A stretch of 64,000 bases of DNA, from positions 86,366-150,365 of the forward strand of contig JAVKOQ010000132.1 of NCBI GenBank assembly GCA_031835245.1, given 5' to 3'. Shown here piece by piece: positions 46,869-56,716 of the stretch. The DNA is from Balamuthia mandrillaris. Taxonomy: Eukaryota; Discosea; Longamoebia; Balamuthiidae. A model generated the notes under the pieces. That model saw only the letters and a program-made list of their open reading frames with translations. It searched no databases and had not been told where the DNA came from. Positions within the stretch are counted from its first letter, which is position 1. Each line of letters opens with the position of its first letter. The translations under genes were made by a program, and so were the position numbers.

Positions 46869-48418
46869 TCACTTTTTAGAGAGACGCAAAGCATTCATCA
46901 ACAAGGTGGAGCCATGCGAAGAGACTTGGGCCGAGTTAATGGCAACCACCAACCCCTTCTTATCTGTTCTCACTGTCACCATCGGCGTTCCATTCTTCCA
47001 ACTTACCACGCACTGAACCTCTCCCTCTCTCCCTGTAGCAGGAGCGACTTGCATTGGGAGAACGGTCATCATAGGATACGAACCCGACGAGCCAGTTCCA
47101 TCGCAAACCGGTTTGAGCTCCGCCAAGATAACATCTTTCAGCAGAGGATGAGAGGGATCATGTGCTCTAGCGATGCTCTCTTCTTCCTTTTTGTTCGCGA
47201 ATGAAAGACGATGATGCTGGAGATGACAATGATGACCCGAAGGAGGCAACAATGGGGAATAGAGGCCCAACTCAAAACGACCGCGGGCCAGGGTGGCGCT
47301 GCTGCAGCAATTAAATGCGCTCTTAGTAAAGAGGCCCACCACTACGAGGCCGCCCTCATTGACAAAGTCTGCCAACATGTTGCCAACCTGCACGCTGAGC
47401 TCGTCATCGCCATAACGGTGCTGAGCATTATACTCGGTGTAGAGCACCACATCGTAGTTTTGGATCCATGACGAGGAAGAAAGGAGCTTCTTATACCTTG
47501 TCCTCTGCTTCGACTGGCCTTCCCTTTCTTCAATGCCAGAGAAGTGTTCGCCTTCAACGTCAGAGGAAGAAGCGGCTTCGTCCAGAGTGTATTTGTGGAG
47601 AAGGTCCACGTGAATGGTGTCCACTTTGAAGCCATCCAAGAATTGGATGTTTGCCACTTCTGAAGCACTAGACCTCTCCTCCGAGTGGCAGAGATGCAGG
47701 ATTCTCAGCGGTCCTTCAAGAAGACGAAACGTGTTCTTCTCTTCTTCGAACTTGTTCTTCCCCATCTTCATCTCCCTCATTTCCTTCAGTTGGGTCTTGA
47801 GCTCGTCGATTTGCTGGGTGAGAGCTTCCATCCTCTTGGCCATTACAGCTAGCTGCTCCTTCAAGACAGCTTCCACCGGTTGGTTCGGGCCACGCTGTTG
47901 TTGCCCCATAACTTGTGTTCAAGCTGGTGCCTGCGAAGAGAGCTCAAGGGAAGCTCCTCTCCGCACTCGCTGTGAATACAACGAACGAGTTCTCTTCCCA
48001 ATTGAGTCCTCATTCGAACGAGCGGATGCCATTCGTACACTTTTCTCCAACAAACCGGACACTCTAACCATTCCTCCTCTTCATCATCGTCGTCTTCCTC
48101 CTCCTCTTCATCATCATCTTCATCGTCATCTGTTTCGTAATCTTCGTCGTCGTCGTCATCGTTCGATTCTTTTTTGATAGAACGAATGCAAAGCTCGCAA
48201 AAGGAATGCCCGCAGCTCGTTTCGACGATGTTATCAGCTACCATGCCGCAACGGCCGCAGAGCCAATGCTCGGCGATGGCTTGTCTGTTGAGGAATATCT
48301 CGAGCGGGTAACCGCCCTCCAAGCGATCGTGCTTTGCTGCGGCCTCAACAGGTTCGTTTGGTTTTGGAGTTGATGTTTCGGAAGGCTTTTCTGAAGGAGA
48401 AGAAAGAAACGAGAGCAT
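46869..48418 (-). CDS. RING/TRAF-like zinc-finger, coiled-coil and amidotransferase-fold-like protein, with a frame change
   Basis: The upstream part (48418-47861) has a RING-like finger: CGRCGMVADN, ETSCGHSFCELC and, after an Asp/Glu tract, ECPVCWRKV. A TRAF-like segment RCIHSECGEELPLSSLRRHQ follows. The downstream part (47909-46869) has a coiled coil (LKEQLAVMAKRMEALTQQID) and then an alpha/beta domain (RILHLCHSEE, VVLYTEYNAQHRYGD, VNEGGLVVVGLFTKSAFN) resembling class-I amidotransferase/ThuA folds. The two frames overlap at 47861-47909 and differ by one base, near a GGGG run. RING, TRAF finger and coiled coil normally occur in that order in one ubiquitin ligase, so a single gene with a frame break, slip or missed tiny intron is likely. 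The start is uncertain: CTCCTTCAG at about 48394 looks like a 3' splice site, so an upstream exon may exist. Confidence 0.62.
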
Positions 48419-48798
48419 GTTTGTTTGTAGGTTGGAAGAAAGTGGAGAAGAAGAGAGAAAATATGTTTGCTGTTTTTGTGGTATTGTTTTGTGAAGTTGA
48501 GGAAAAAGAAGAAGTGAACCGGCTTTTTGCTATTTACGTTAGGCCAAGGGGGGTGGATGCGTGGACCAATCGCAGAGAACACTGGAACCCGATGCAAGGA
48601 ATGGCGCATTCTTCCTGGAATTCAACAGTACAACCCCTTACATTCTGGCTTCTTTCTTTTGTTTGCTGTTCTCTTTCTTTGTCGCAAGTTTCCTCTAACC
48701 TTTATCATTCAAACCACCAATCAGAAAACAATAACGGTTCATCGGGTCCAATCGAAAATCATAAAAAACCCGAAAATCCGGAGTTACATATAATTTTA

Positions 48799-48939
48799 CC
48801 TAATCAGGTAGGTGCCTGTTTGCGTTCCTTCCACATCTTCCGTCCTCGCCACGACCTCTTCGCAGGTAATGGAGCGTGCAAAGTGTTGGAGCAGGGGAAC
48901 GGTAAGGGCTTTGCTTTCCTCTTCATCTGACGGCAAGGC
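48799..48939 (-). CDS. Possible unassigned exon
   Basis: A minus-strand open stretch reading ALPSDEEESKALTVPLLQHF, continuing to TCEEVVARTEDVEGTQTGTY, has clear protein character. It ends near CTGATTAG followed by GTAAAA, a possible donor. A second minus-strand stretch at about 48540-48615 (ECAIPCIGFQCSLRLVHA) may be its next exon. I could not join them to each other or to the RING gene in phase, so their owner is unknown. Confidence 0.3.
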
Positions 48940-49346
48940 CGTGCGTTACTCTTCAAGCCAGAGGCGCGCGGGATCCATTTTGTCGACATTCCCTATTTCA
49001 GACGTTGCCACTTGTGCAGCACAACAGCGCAGGAGCTGCAAAAGAGGAGCAGCGCCTCTGGTTGTCCCTTTTTCTTTATGGGATGTTTTTTTTCGACGAA
49101 GCGATGGGATAAGATCGATCAAAATTTTTGAAAAAGGATTGGATGAAATTAATTTAAAAGACCAATTTCGCGAAGAGAAGAAAAACGGCAAATTTCCCCC
49201 AAAAGTTGCCAGCGCTTGCAACTTTTCGCAGAACAATTGTTCTGCCCCCTTGGAAAAAAACCCCCAGGTTGTTTCAACACCAAAGTTTTTTCTTTCCCAA
49301 ACCAGAATCCGAAACACACACACAACTAACAAACAAACCTATACAA

Positions 49347-50966
49347 ATGGCAAGCACTGTGGATTCCAAACGGGTGAGAGAGTACAACGAGGAGCTCGTG
49401 GACAGGCGGGCGTTTGAGAGGAAGCTGGACAAGCTGGCGGACATGGTACGGGAGAGCCGCTACACCGTCTTCTACACGGGCGCTGGCGTCTCCACCTCGG
49501 CCGGCGTGGGGGACTACCGCGGCCCCTCTGGCGCCTGGACCAAGCGCAAGATCAAGCAGCTGGAGGCCATCCCCGCCAGCAGAATGACCCCCGAGGACAG
49601 GGAAGAGCTTAGCAAGCTCAAAGAGGAGGCCGCCCGAGAGGAGAGAAAGGCCGCTCGAAAGGTGGACATGCTGGACGCACAACCGACCCCCACGCACATG
49701 GCCCAGGCCACTCTGATCCGCCGGGGCCTGGCCCACTACGTCGTGACAACCAACTTGGACGGCATCTACCGCAAGGCCGGCCTCCAGGGCCACACCCAGC
49801 TCTGCTGTCTTCACGGCGACGTCTACGTGGAGCGCTGCACCGCCTGCGGCTACGACTTTGAGAGGAACTACCATGTACGTCAGGACCACACCCATGTGCA
49901 CGACCACAAGATAGGCACCTGCAAGCGCTGTGGCAGCGCCCCCCCCAAGCACTACACCGGCAGGGAGACCCCTGGCCTCAAGATGAAGAAGAGCCAATGG
50001 GGCGGTCAGCTCATAGGGACCAGGGATACCAACTGCGGCACCAAGGACACGCACATCAACTTTGGCGAACACCTCGACCACATGGACTGGGATGAGGCAG
50101 AGAAGCACTGCGGCCAGGCGGACCTCTGCATCATTGCCGGCACTTCCATGAGCTTGCGTCACATCACCCACTTCCCATTCATGGCCAAGAAGGTAGCCCT
50201 CATCAACCTCCAACCCACCCCCGACGATGACCAGGCGGACCTGCGCATCTGGGCCAAGTGTGACCCTGTCTTTGAGGGTGTCATGCAGAGGTTGGGCATC
50301 GAGATAGACCCTGTGCCGGTGTGGAGACCCAGGGATGCGGTTCCCTTGAACAAGATCCCTCGTTGGGTGCATCCTTACTACGCGGAGAAGGCCAAGGGAT
50401 TGGAACTGATGGCGCAGGTCAGGGAGATGGAGGCGGAGGAGAGAAGGATGGGGAGTTTGCAGCTAAACGAAGAGACAGAGACAACGGCAACGGTGGAAAG
50501 AACATCCGACAAGAGCAGCAAGAAGAGACAGCGCAAAGATAAGGAGAAGGAAAAGAAGAGTGAAAGAGAAAAAGAATCGAGCAAGAAAGCAGCCACATTG
50601 GCGTTGCCGAGCCAGCTTTTAGTTGGCAACAAACACGAGCTTGTGAGGAGCAGCAGCGGTGAAGACAACCGCCATAAGTGGACCATGTTTGTGGGACTCC
50701 CAGACGAGCTGGTGCAGAAAGGGCTGAAAGCAGAAGACATGATTGAACGAGTAGAGTACGACCTTCATCCCACGTTTTCTCCGAGCAAGATCTCTGTTCC
50801 AAAGGCACCTTATGAGCTAAAGAGACTCGGCTGGGGCTACTTTGATGTAGGAGTTACTGTTTACTGGCGGTCTGAGCTGAACCAGCAGCCCGCTCGGTTC
50901 GTTCATTCCCTGAACTTTAGCGCCCCGGTGACCGTCCAAAACGTGCGCGTGACTTCCTGTGTATAA
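49347..50966 (+). CDS. Sirtuin-YEATS fusion protein (SIRT6/7-like deacylase plus acyl-lysine reader)
   Basis: Intronless, 539 residues, ATG 49347 to TAA 50964-50966. Residues about 20-350 are an NAD-dependent sirtuin of the SIRT6/7 class: FYTGAGVSTSAGVGDYRGPS, the catalytic His in CLHGDVYVERCTAC, a zinc site from CTAC and CKRC, and GTSMSLRHITHFP. The usual QNxDG reads TNLDG here, a Gln-to-Thr change. A basic Lys/Glu linker (SSKKRQRKDKEKEKKSER) follows, a likely nuclear signal. Residues about 440-539 are a YEATS domain: HKWTMFVGLP, YDLHPTFSPSKISVPKAPYE and LGWGYFDVGVTVYW, matching the GAS41/AF9 pattern with the HxSF-type and GWGxF cage positions. The product should bind acyl-lysine and remove it, probably on chromatin. 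The coding region is GC-richer than its flanks. Confidence 0.88.
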   Translation: MASTVDSKRVREYNEELVDRRAFERKLDKLADMVRESRYTVFYTGAGVSTSAGVGDYRGPSGAWTKRKIKQLEAIPASRMTPEDREELSKLKEEAAREERKAARKVDMLDAQPTPTHMAQATLIRRGLAHYVVTTNLDGIYRKAGLQGHTQLCCLHGDVYVERCTACGYDFERNYHVRQDHTHVHDHKIGTCKRCGSAPPKHYTGRETPGLKMKKSQWGGQLIGTRDTNCGTKDTHINFGEHLDHMDWDEAEKHCGQADLCIIAGTSMSLRHITHFPFMAKKVALINLQPTPDDDQADLRIWAKCDPVFEGVMQRLGIEIDPVPVWRPRDAVPLNKIPRWVHPYYAEKAKGLELMAQVREMEAEERRMGSLQLNEETETTATVERTSDKSSKKRQRKDKEKEKKSEREKESSKKAATLALPSQLLVGNKHELVRSSSGEDNRHKWTMFVGLPDELVQKGLKAEDMIERVEYDLHPTFSPSKISVPKAPYELKRLGWGYFDVGVTVYWRSELNQQPARFVHSLNFSAPVTVQNVRVTSCV

Positions 50967-51223
50967 AAGAAAGAGAGATAAGCGGAGAATGGTTTTATAA
51001 ACACATGTAGCTTTTTGTATCTCTGTTGAATGCTTTGTTTTTTTTTTTTTTGAGTCAGTCAACAGCATCCAGAACGAAAGGCCCAAGAAAGGGGGAAGGT
51101 GCCATAATCCTACAAAGCCTGTTCACCCATCAGTCTTCACCAGCGCGGCGCCATCCGCCTCCTGCTCTCTTCATCGCAAACAAACCGACCGGAAACTTCT
51201 TTCTTTCTTCTTGCCGACATCCG

Positions 51224-51255
51224 TGTCGACAATAATATTCACCAAATGTCGACAT
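51224..51255. promoter_or_regulatory. Two TGTCGACA palindromes upstream of chorismate synthase
   Basis: TGTCGACA at 51224-51231 and ATGTCGACAT at 51246-51255, 133-164 bases before the start codon. The two are spaced about two helical turns apart centre to centre. Confidence 0.45.
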
Positions 51256-51387
51256 ATGGAAATTTCAAAGAGGGAATGCAAAGAATGTTGCAAAGCTCTA
51301 CACACCGCAAAAAAAAACGTAGCAGGTTTTCTGTCAGAAGAAAGAGAGAGAAGGACACACACAGCAAAAACACACACACACACAGCG

Positions 51388-51608
51388 ATGAGTTCCTTTG
51401 GCACTGCGTTCAGGGTGACCACCTTTGGGGAGTCCCATGGCGGGGGTGTGGGGTGCATCATCGATGGGGTGCCACCCAGGATGCCGCTGGTTGCGGCTGA
51501 TATTCAGACACAGCTGGACAGACGAAGGCCTGGACAGAGCGCACTGACCACTGCTGTACTCTTCACTCTTCACACTATTTTTGTTTTCCTTATCCCTTGT
51601 TCTCTCCT

Positions 51609-51654
<46 letters not shown>

Positions 51655-53019
51655 AGTGATGAAGCTAAACATCTTGTGTCACGCAGCGATCGGAGGAAGA
51701 CAAGGTCACCATTCAGTCTGGAACAGAGAACGGGTTCACTCTTGGTTCTCCCATCAGTCTCTTTGTGGCCAATAGGGACCATCGTCCTGGAGACTATGCT
51801 GGTTCGTTGCTTTTTTTGCCGTCTCTTCGTTCATTGCTCTTCTTTCTTCTCTTGTTCCTGCTGTTGTTGTTGTCGTTCGTCTGCTTCTTCTTCTTGTTCT
51901 TCTTGTTCTTCTTGTTCTTCTTGTTCTTCTTCTTCTTCTTCTACTTGTTGTTCTTCTTCTCCTTCTTCTTCTTCTTCTTTCTTCTTGTTCTTTTGGTTAA
52001 CTTTCTCCTTCAGAGATGTCACGAGTGCCAAGGCCTTCCCATGCTGATTATACGTACTTAGCGAAATACGATATCAAATCCGACAGCGGAGGAGGTCGCT
52101 CGTCTGCTCGTGAAACCATTGGTTGGTTCTCGTTTCCTTTTCAGTTCGTTTTCATTCTCGCTTTCTTCATTTTCTCTGCTCCCTTCTACTCTCTGCTATC
52201 TATGCGTTAGAGCAAAGTTACTTACACAACTCAAAAAAAAAAGGACGAGTGGGAGCAGGAGCAGTGGCCGAGAAATGGCTATACCACCGCTTCGGCGTGG
52301 AGATAGTGGCCTGGGTGAGCTCCATAGGCAGCCAAGACATGTTGACCCCAGCAGACCCCTCCATCATCACTCGTGATGATGTGGACCGCTCCCCCGTGCG
52401 TTGTCCCGACTTGGAGGCCTCTGAGAAAATGGCCCAACTTATCACCGAAGCAAAAGCCGAGCAGGATAGTGTTGGTGGGGTCATCACTTGCGTGTGCAGG
52501 GGTTGTCCTGCAGGTTGGGGCGAGCCCTGCTTTGACAAGCTGGAGGCCATGCTGGCTCATGCCATGCTCTCCATCCCGGCCACCAAGGGCTTTGAGATTG
52601 GGAGTGGCTTTGGGGGAACGCGTTTGAGGGGAAGCGCCCACAACGATCCCTTTGTCATGAAAAAGAAGGCCAAGGAGGATGGGGGTGAGAGCGAAAGCGT
52701 CGGAAGGTTGGGCACGGTCACGAACAACAGCGGAGGCATACAGGGAGGCATCAGCAACGGGGAGCCGATCGTCTTTCGAGTGGCCTTCAAACCGCCGGCA
52801 ACCATCGGCATGGCGCAGCAGACCTCCACATTTGAGGGAGAGGAGGCGGTGTTGGAGGCCAAAGGGCGTCACGACCCGTGCGTGGTGCCCAGGGCCATTC
52901 CCATTGTGGAGGCCATGGCGGCGTTGGTGTTGGCGGATGCGGCGTTGCTTCAGCTGGGACGAGAGTGCGCTGCGAGCTCGTTCCCTGCTCCTCACACCAT
53001 TCGCATCACTCGACAGTAG
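51388..53019 (+). CDS. aroC: Chorismate synthase
   Basis: The last step of the shikimate pathway, EPSP to chorismate, using reduced FMN. ATG 51388 starts [20 protein letters not shown] with [10 protein letters not shown], the first family signature with the active-site His. The four exons (51388 to about 51553, about 51677-51799, 52015-52120, 52242-53019) join in phase and give [41 protein letters not shown] (second His), [40 protein letters not shown] and [14 protein letters not shown]. It ends in TAG 53017-53019. All binding motifs are intact and the length is normal. No flavin-reductase domain is seen, so it is monofunctional. Its presence means aromatic-acid synthesis in this organism. 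Introns hold CT, TTC and T-rich tracts on the sense strand. Confidence 0.93.
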
Positions 53020-53130
53020 CTCTCCTCCTTTTCTCTACTTCTTTTGGGAATAGTGAATGATAATTTTTCAAAAACAGTCAAATATATCTTAATTTTGTCT
53101 ACAAAAACTACAAATATGGTATATTTTACG

Positions 53131-53138
53131 TGTCGACA
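53131..53138. promoter_or_regulatory. TGTCGACA site
   Basis: A palindrome in the spacer after chorismate synthase, 227 bases before the C2 gene start. A related TGTCTACAAAAA string lies at about 53097-53108. Confidence 0.35.
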
Positions 53139-53364
53139 ATCAATTTATCGAAAAATTGCACAGATAAATCGTCGTTATAGCCCAAAGCAAGAAAGCGGTA
53201 ACAGAGAGAGACGCAGCAGAACCGCAAAACAAAAAAATAAATAACGTTTCGGCAGTCTTTGCTTTTCGTTCGAAGGTCGACCAAACGTATAGGAGGAAGG
53301 TTTTTGTTGGAACCTTTGGTGCTGATAGAGACCCTTTTTGCGTTCTTGGTATGGTCCAGCACTC

Positions 53365-53475
53365 ATGCCGCATCTTAAAGTAACTGGTAAGTTGCGGAGT
53401 TCGGTCTGCTTCCTTGTCTCCCTTTGCTCCTCTTTTCCTTTGACTCACTCTCTTTTCTCCCTTCTTTTCTCTCTT

Positions 53476-53508
<33 letters not shown>

Positions 53509-54783
53509 GACTTGTGCTCGTTATATGACTTGTTGTCTATCTTTTCACTTTTGCAGTCGTCAAAGCTAAAAATTTAAAAGCTGCTGATTCCAATGGTTCG
53601 TCTTACCTCTCTCCTCTCTTCTCTTCTCTGCTCTTGCTCTTCCTCTCTTCTCTCTTATGCACTGTTCTCAAGGCTGATTATCAACAGGACTCAGCGATCC
53701 TTACTGTGTGCTGCGTCTCGGCGACACCAAAGCGAAAACGAAAGTTAAGAAAAAGACTTTAAACCCTGTCTGGAAGCATAACTTTACCATGTAATTTCTC
53801 TTCCCTGTTCTCCACGCTCTAGATAGCGCTACCCTTGTGTTCGCTCTTTCGCTGTCTCGCCTCTCTCTCTCTCTCTCTCTTATTCCTCTCGTTACCTTAC
53901 AGCGTTCTCGTCTCGTCTCTGTTCTCCTCTCTCTGCTTGGTTTATCTCTCCAGTCTGTAACATTTGTTCTTTTTCTTGTTCTGCCTTGTTCTTCTTGTTC
54001 TCCTTCTCCTTCTCTCCTTCTCCTTCTCCTTCTCCTTCTCCTTCTCCTTCTCCTTATTCTCCTTCTTTCTTCTTCCTCAAAGTGATCTTGCCATCGAGAC
54101 ATTACATCTGCAAGTATGGGACAAGGACAGAGGCAGCAAAGACGACTTCTTGGGAGAGATACGCGTGCAGCTGAGCGGCATAATGCTGGACGGCAGCGAT
54201 ACGTGGTTCACCCTCCAAAACCGACCGGGCAAGGACGACAAGGTCACCGGCGAGATTCTCTTGCAGTTCTCCGCTAGCGAGAAGAAGAGCGGCTCCGTCA
54301 TCAAAACCCCACGCTCCAAACGCAGAAACGAAGGATCCATCATCGAAGAACGTCCTCCTTCTCCTCTCGCAACAGTCTCTTCTCCTTCTTCCTCCTCTTC
54401 TTCCTCTGCTTCCGCTTCAAATGGCTCCTCTTCTTCGTTATCTCTTCCTCCCGATGCATTTGTAACTGGAAGCAAGCTCTCTTCTTCTGCTCAAGCGGCC
54501 ATCAAGAAGAAGATGGCCGCCTTCATCCAGGACCAATCCTCTCGTCCTGTTCCATTCGGTCCTTTCGGCTCCGAAGGAAAGATCCCGATGCTGGACCTGA
54601 GTTCTTTGAGCCTGACTCACATCCCTCATTTCATGGCGGAGGAGTTGGCGGGTAAGCTCAAAGGCTTGGACTTGGGACACAACAAGCTGAGCAACTATCC
54701 TCAGCTGAGTCCGTTTTCCAACTTGGAGGTGCTGAGGCTGGAGGGCAATCAAATGAACTCTCTGCCGCCGATTATTGCTTCTT
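53365..54783 (+). CDS. C2-domain protein with short leucine-rich-repeat tail
   Basis: ATG 53365 begins a C2 domain assembled from four exons in phase (53365-53388, 53557-53594, 53688-53790, 54083 onward). Motifs are VTVVKAKNLKAADSNG, LSDPYCVLRLGD, TLNPVWKHNFTM and LHLQVWDKDRGSKDDFLGEI. The Asp residues of both calcium loops (DSNGLSDPY and WDKDRGSKDD) are present, so calcium-dependent lipid binding is expected. A Ser-rich linker follows. Then come two or three leucine-rich repeats (LDLSSLSLTHIPHF, LKGLDLGHNKLSNYP, LEVLRLEGNQMNSLPP). The frame then enters a TTC array at 54783. The LRR part is short, so the gene is either truncated there or ends with a tiny last exon near 55008 (AAATCAG acceptor, then TAAGGCTTGAATGA). 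Confidence 0.75.
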
Positions 54784-54965
54784 TGGGTTTGTTGTTATTC
54801 TTCTTCTTGTTCTTGTTCTTCTTGTTCTTCTTGTTCTTCTTCTTTTTCTTTTTCTTTTTCTTTTTCTTCTTCTTCTTCTTCTTCCTCTTCTTCCTCATCT
54901 TCATTTTGTGCTGCTGCTGCTGCTACTTGTTTTGCTGGGTCATTAGCAGGTTTTTTTGATACTAG

Positions 54966-54997
<32 letters not shown>

Positions 54998-55007
54998 AAA
55001 TCAGTAA
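54784..55007 (+). repeat. TTC/TTTTTC array plus CAA array after the C2/LRR gene
   Basis: A TTC-type array with CTG and CTT parts, then ACAACA units at 54965-55000. It is either the last intron or the 3' flank of the C2/LRR gene. Confidence 0.8.
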
Positions 55008-55061
55008 GGCTTGAATGAGAAATCACAAAGGCATAACAGTGTAAACAAACACCAAAAAGAT

Positions 55062-55170
55062 AGCGCTCCACTGGAGCGCTAAACAATTAACACCAAAAAG
55101 GCAACCAACAAAAAAACAAATAATAATAAGAACAAAACTGGAGCTAAAAAGCTGCCGCTCCGACGGAGCG
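55062..55170. other. Pair of short perfect hairpins
   Basis: AGCGCTCCA-C-TGGAGCGCT at 55062-55080 and CGCTCCG-A-CGGAGCG at 55156-55170 share the GCGCTCC/GGAGCGC arms and a one-base loop, about 90 bases apart, in AT- and A-rich surroundings between two convergent genes. They may act at 3' ends as terminators or RNA stems. Confidence 0.35.
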
Positions 55171-55242
55171 CCACTGCATAAGCATAGAATTGCAACTGAA
55201 AAGCCCAAAAACAAAAAAAAAAACACCACGAGGAAGAGAACA

Positions 55243-55310
55243 ACCAAACAAACAAACAAACAAACAAATAAACATCAAACAAACAAACAGAAAACCAGTA
55301 AACCAACAAA
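55243..55310 (-). repeat. TTTG-type array (sense strand)
   Basis: CAAA/AACA units on the plus strand, near the 3' end of the 55-60 kb gene. It belongs to the same family as the arrays at 56838, 58494, 59076 and 60058. Confidence 0.85.
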
Positions 55311-55439
55311 ACAAAGACAAAACACAAAGCTAGTAGAAAAACTGATGGACGAATGGACAGACAGACGGACAGATAGAGAACCAAACTCGAATAGACACAT
55401 AAAATAAAAATACATACATTCTAACACGTCTATCAGTAT

Positions 55440-56680
55440 GGAATCATCAATCTCTTTATCCACCATTGCACCTGTTGAAGGAGCTGTCTTGTTGGGGATA
55501 TCTGACTTTGTTTTGCTATCTCCAGCACCATCACGTGTATCTGCATGCATGCATGCATGCATGCAAGTGTGGTTAATGCATATGTGAGTTGTTGTAAGTA
55601 ACACCAAACGTGAGCGCCTCTTACCTGCTACATTAGTGATATCAAGGCTCATGAGACTGGCCATCTCATCATCATCATCATCATCTGAGGAGCTGCTGCT
55701 GCTGCTGATGCTAGGAGCAGTAGACTTGGTGGAAGTTGCAGGCTTCTCTGTCCTCTTGGGTTCTTCCTCTTCCTCTTCCTCCTCTTCCTCTGACTTGCCT
55801 GACTCTACTGACTTATCTGATGCCTCTGACTCAGATGAGGTCTCTAACTCCTCCGACTTATCTGATGCCTCTGATGCGGATGAGGCCTCGGACTCCTCTG
55901 ACTCGGTGGCCATAGTCTTCTTTTGTTTCTTTTTCTGCTGTTGTTTCTGCTTCTCCTTCTCTTGTTCCTTTTCCTTCTCTTTCTTTTTCTGCTGCTGTTG
56001 CTTCTGCTTTTGCTTCTCCTTTTCCTTCTCCTTCTTCTTTTTCTGCTGCTGTTGCTTTTGCTTCTGCTTCTCCTTGTCCTTCTGTGTCTGCTTCTGCTGC
56101 TGCTTTTTTTTCTTTTTTTTCAACAACTGTTGATCATCATCTGCCTTCCGTGGCTTCTTGCTTGTCACAGGAGAGAAAGAGGCAGCAGAGGAAGACATAG
56201 CTCTTGGGCGCTTTGTTGAGCTTGGTTTTTGCTGCGCTGTTTCTGCTGTTGCTGCTAGGTCCATTGTGTCTGCGAACACACCAGCTGAGGTAGCATTTCC
56301 ACTATCATCACCGCCACCACCACCACCACCACCACCACCACCTCCACCCAGGATACTGCCATCATCGAGCCTAAACTCCGCATCATCCAAACTACTCTGG
56401 TCTACAGCAGCAAAAGAGCGAAGGTCAGGCCCAAAAAACTCTGTCAAGTCAATACAGGGGCTGGCATCAACAGAGATATCTTGCTGCAGCTCACTGCTCT
56501 TCTGAGCCAGCTTGTCCATGGCTTTTTGGTGCCTAACAGAATGGCGTTTGGCACGATGCTTTTCCCTCTTCATTTCTGTATTGCCGACTTGGGTAGAGGT
56601 GGTATGGATAGGCTGCCATGTTTTGTTATCCAATTGATCCACATATTGTAAATCCCTGGAGAATGACAGAGAGAGAAAGA

Positions 56681-56716
<36 letters not shown>

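Noticed and set aside
49326-50372. 348-residue minus-strand frame opposite the sirtuin
   Set aside because: A shadow caused by high GC third positions; the plus strand encodes all sirtuin motifs.
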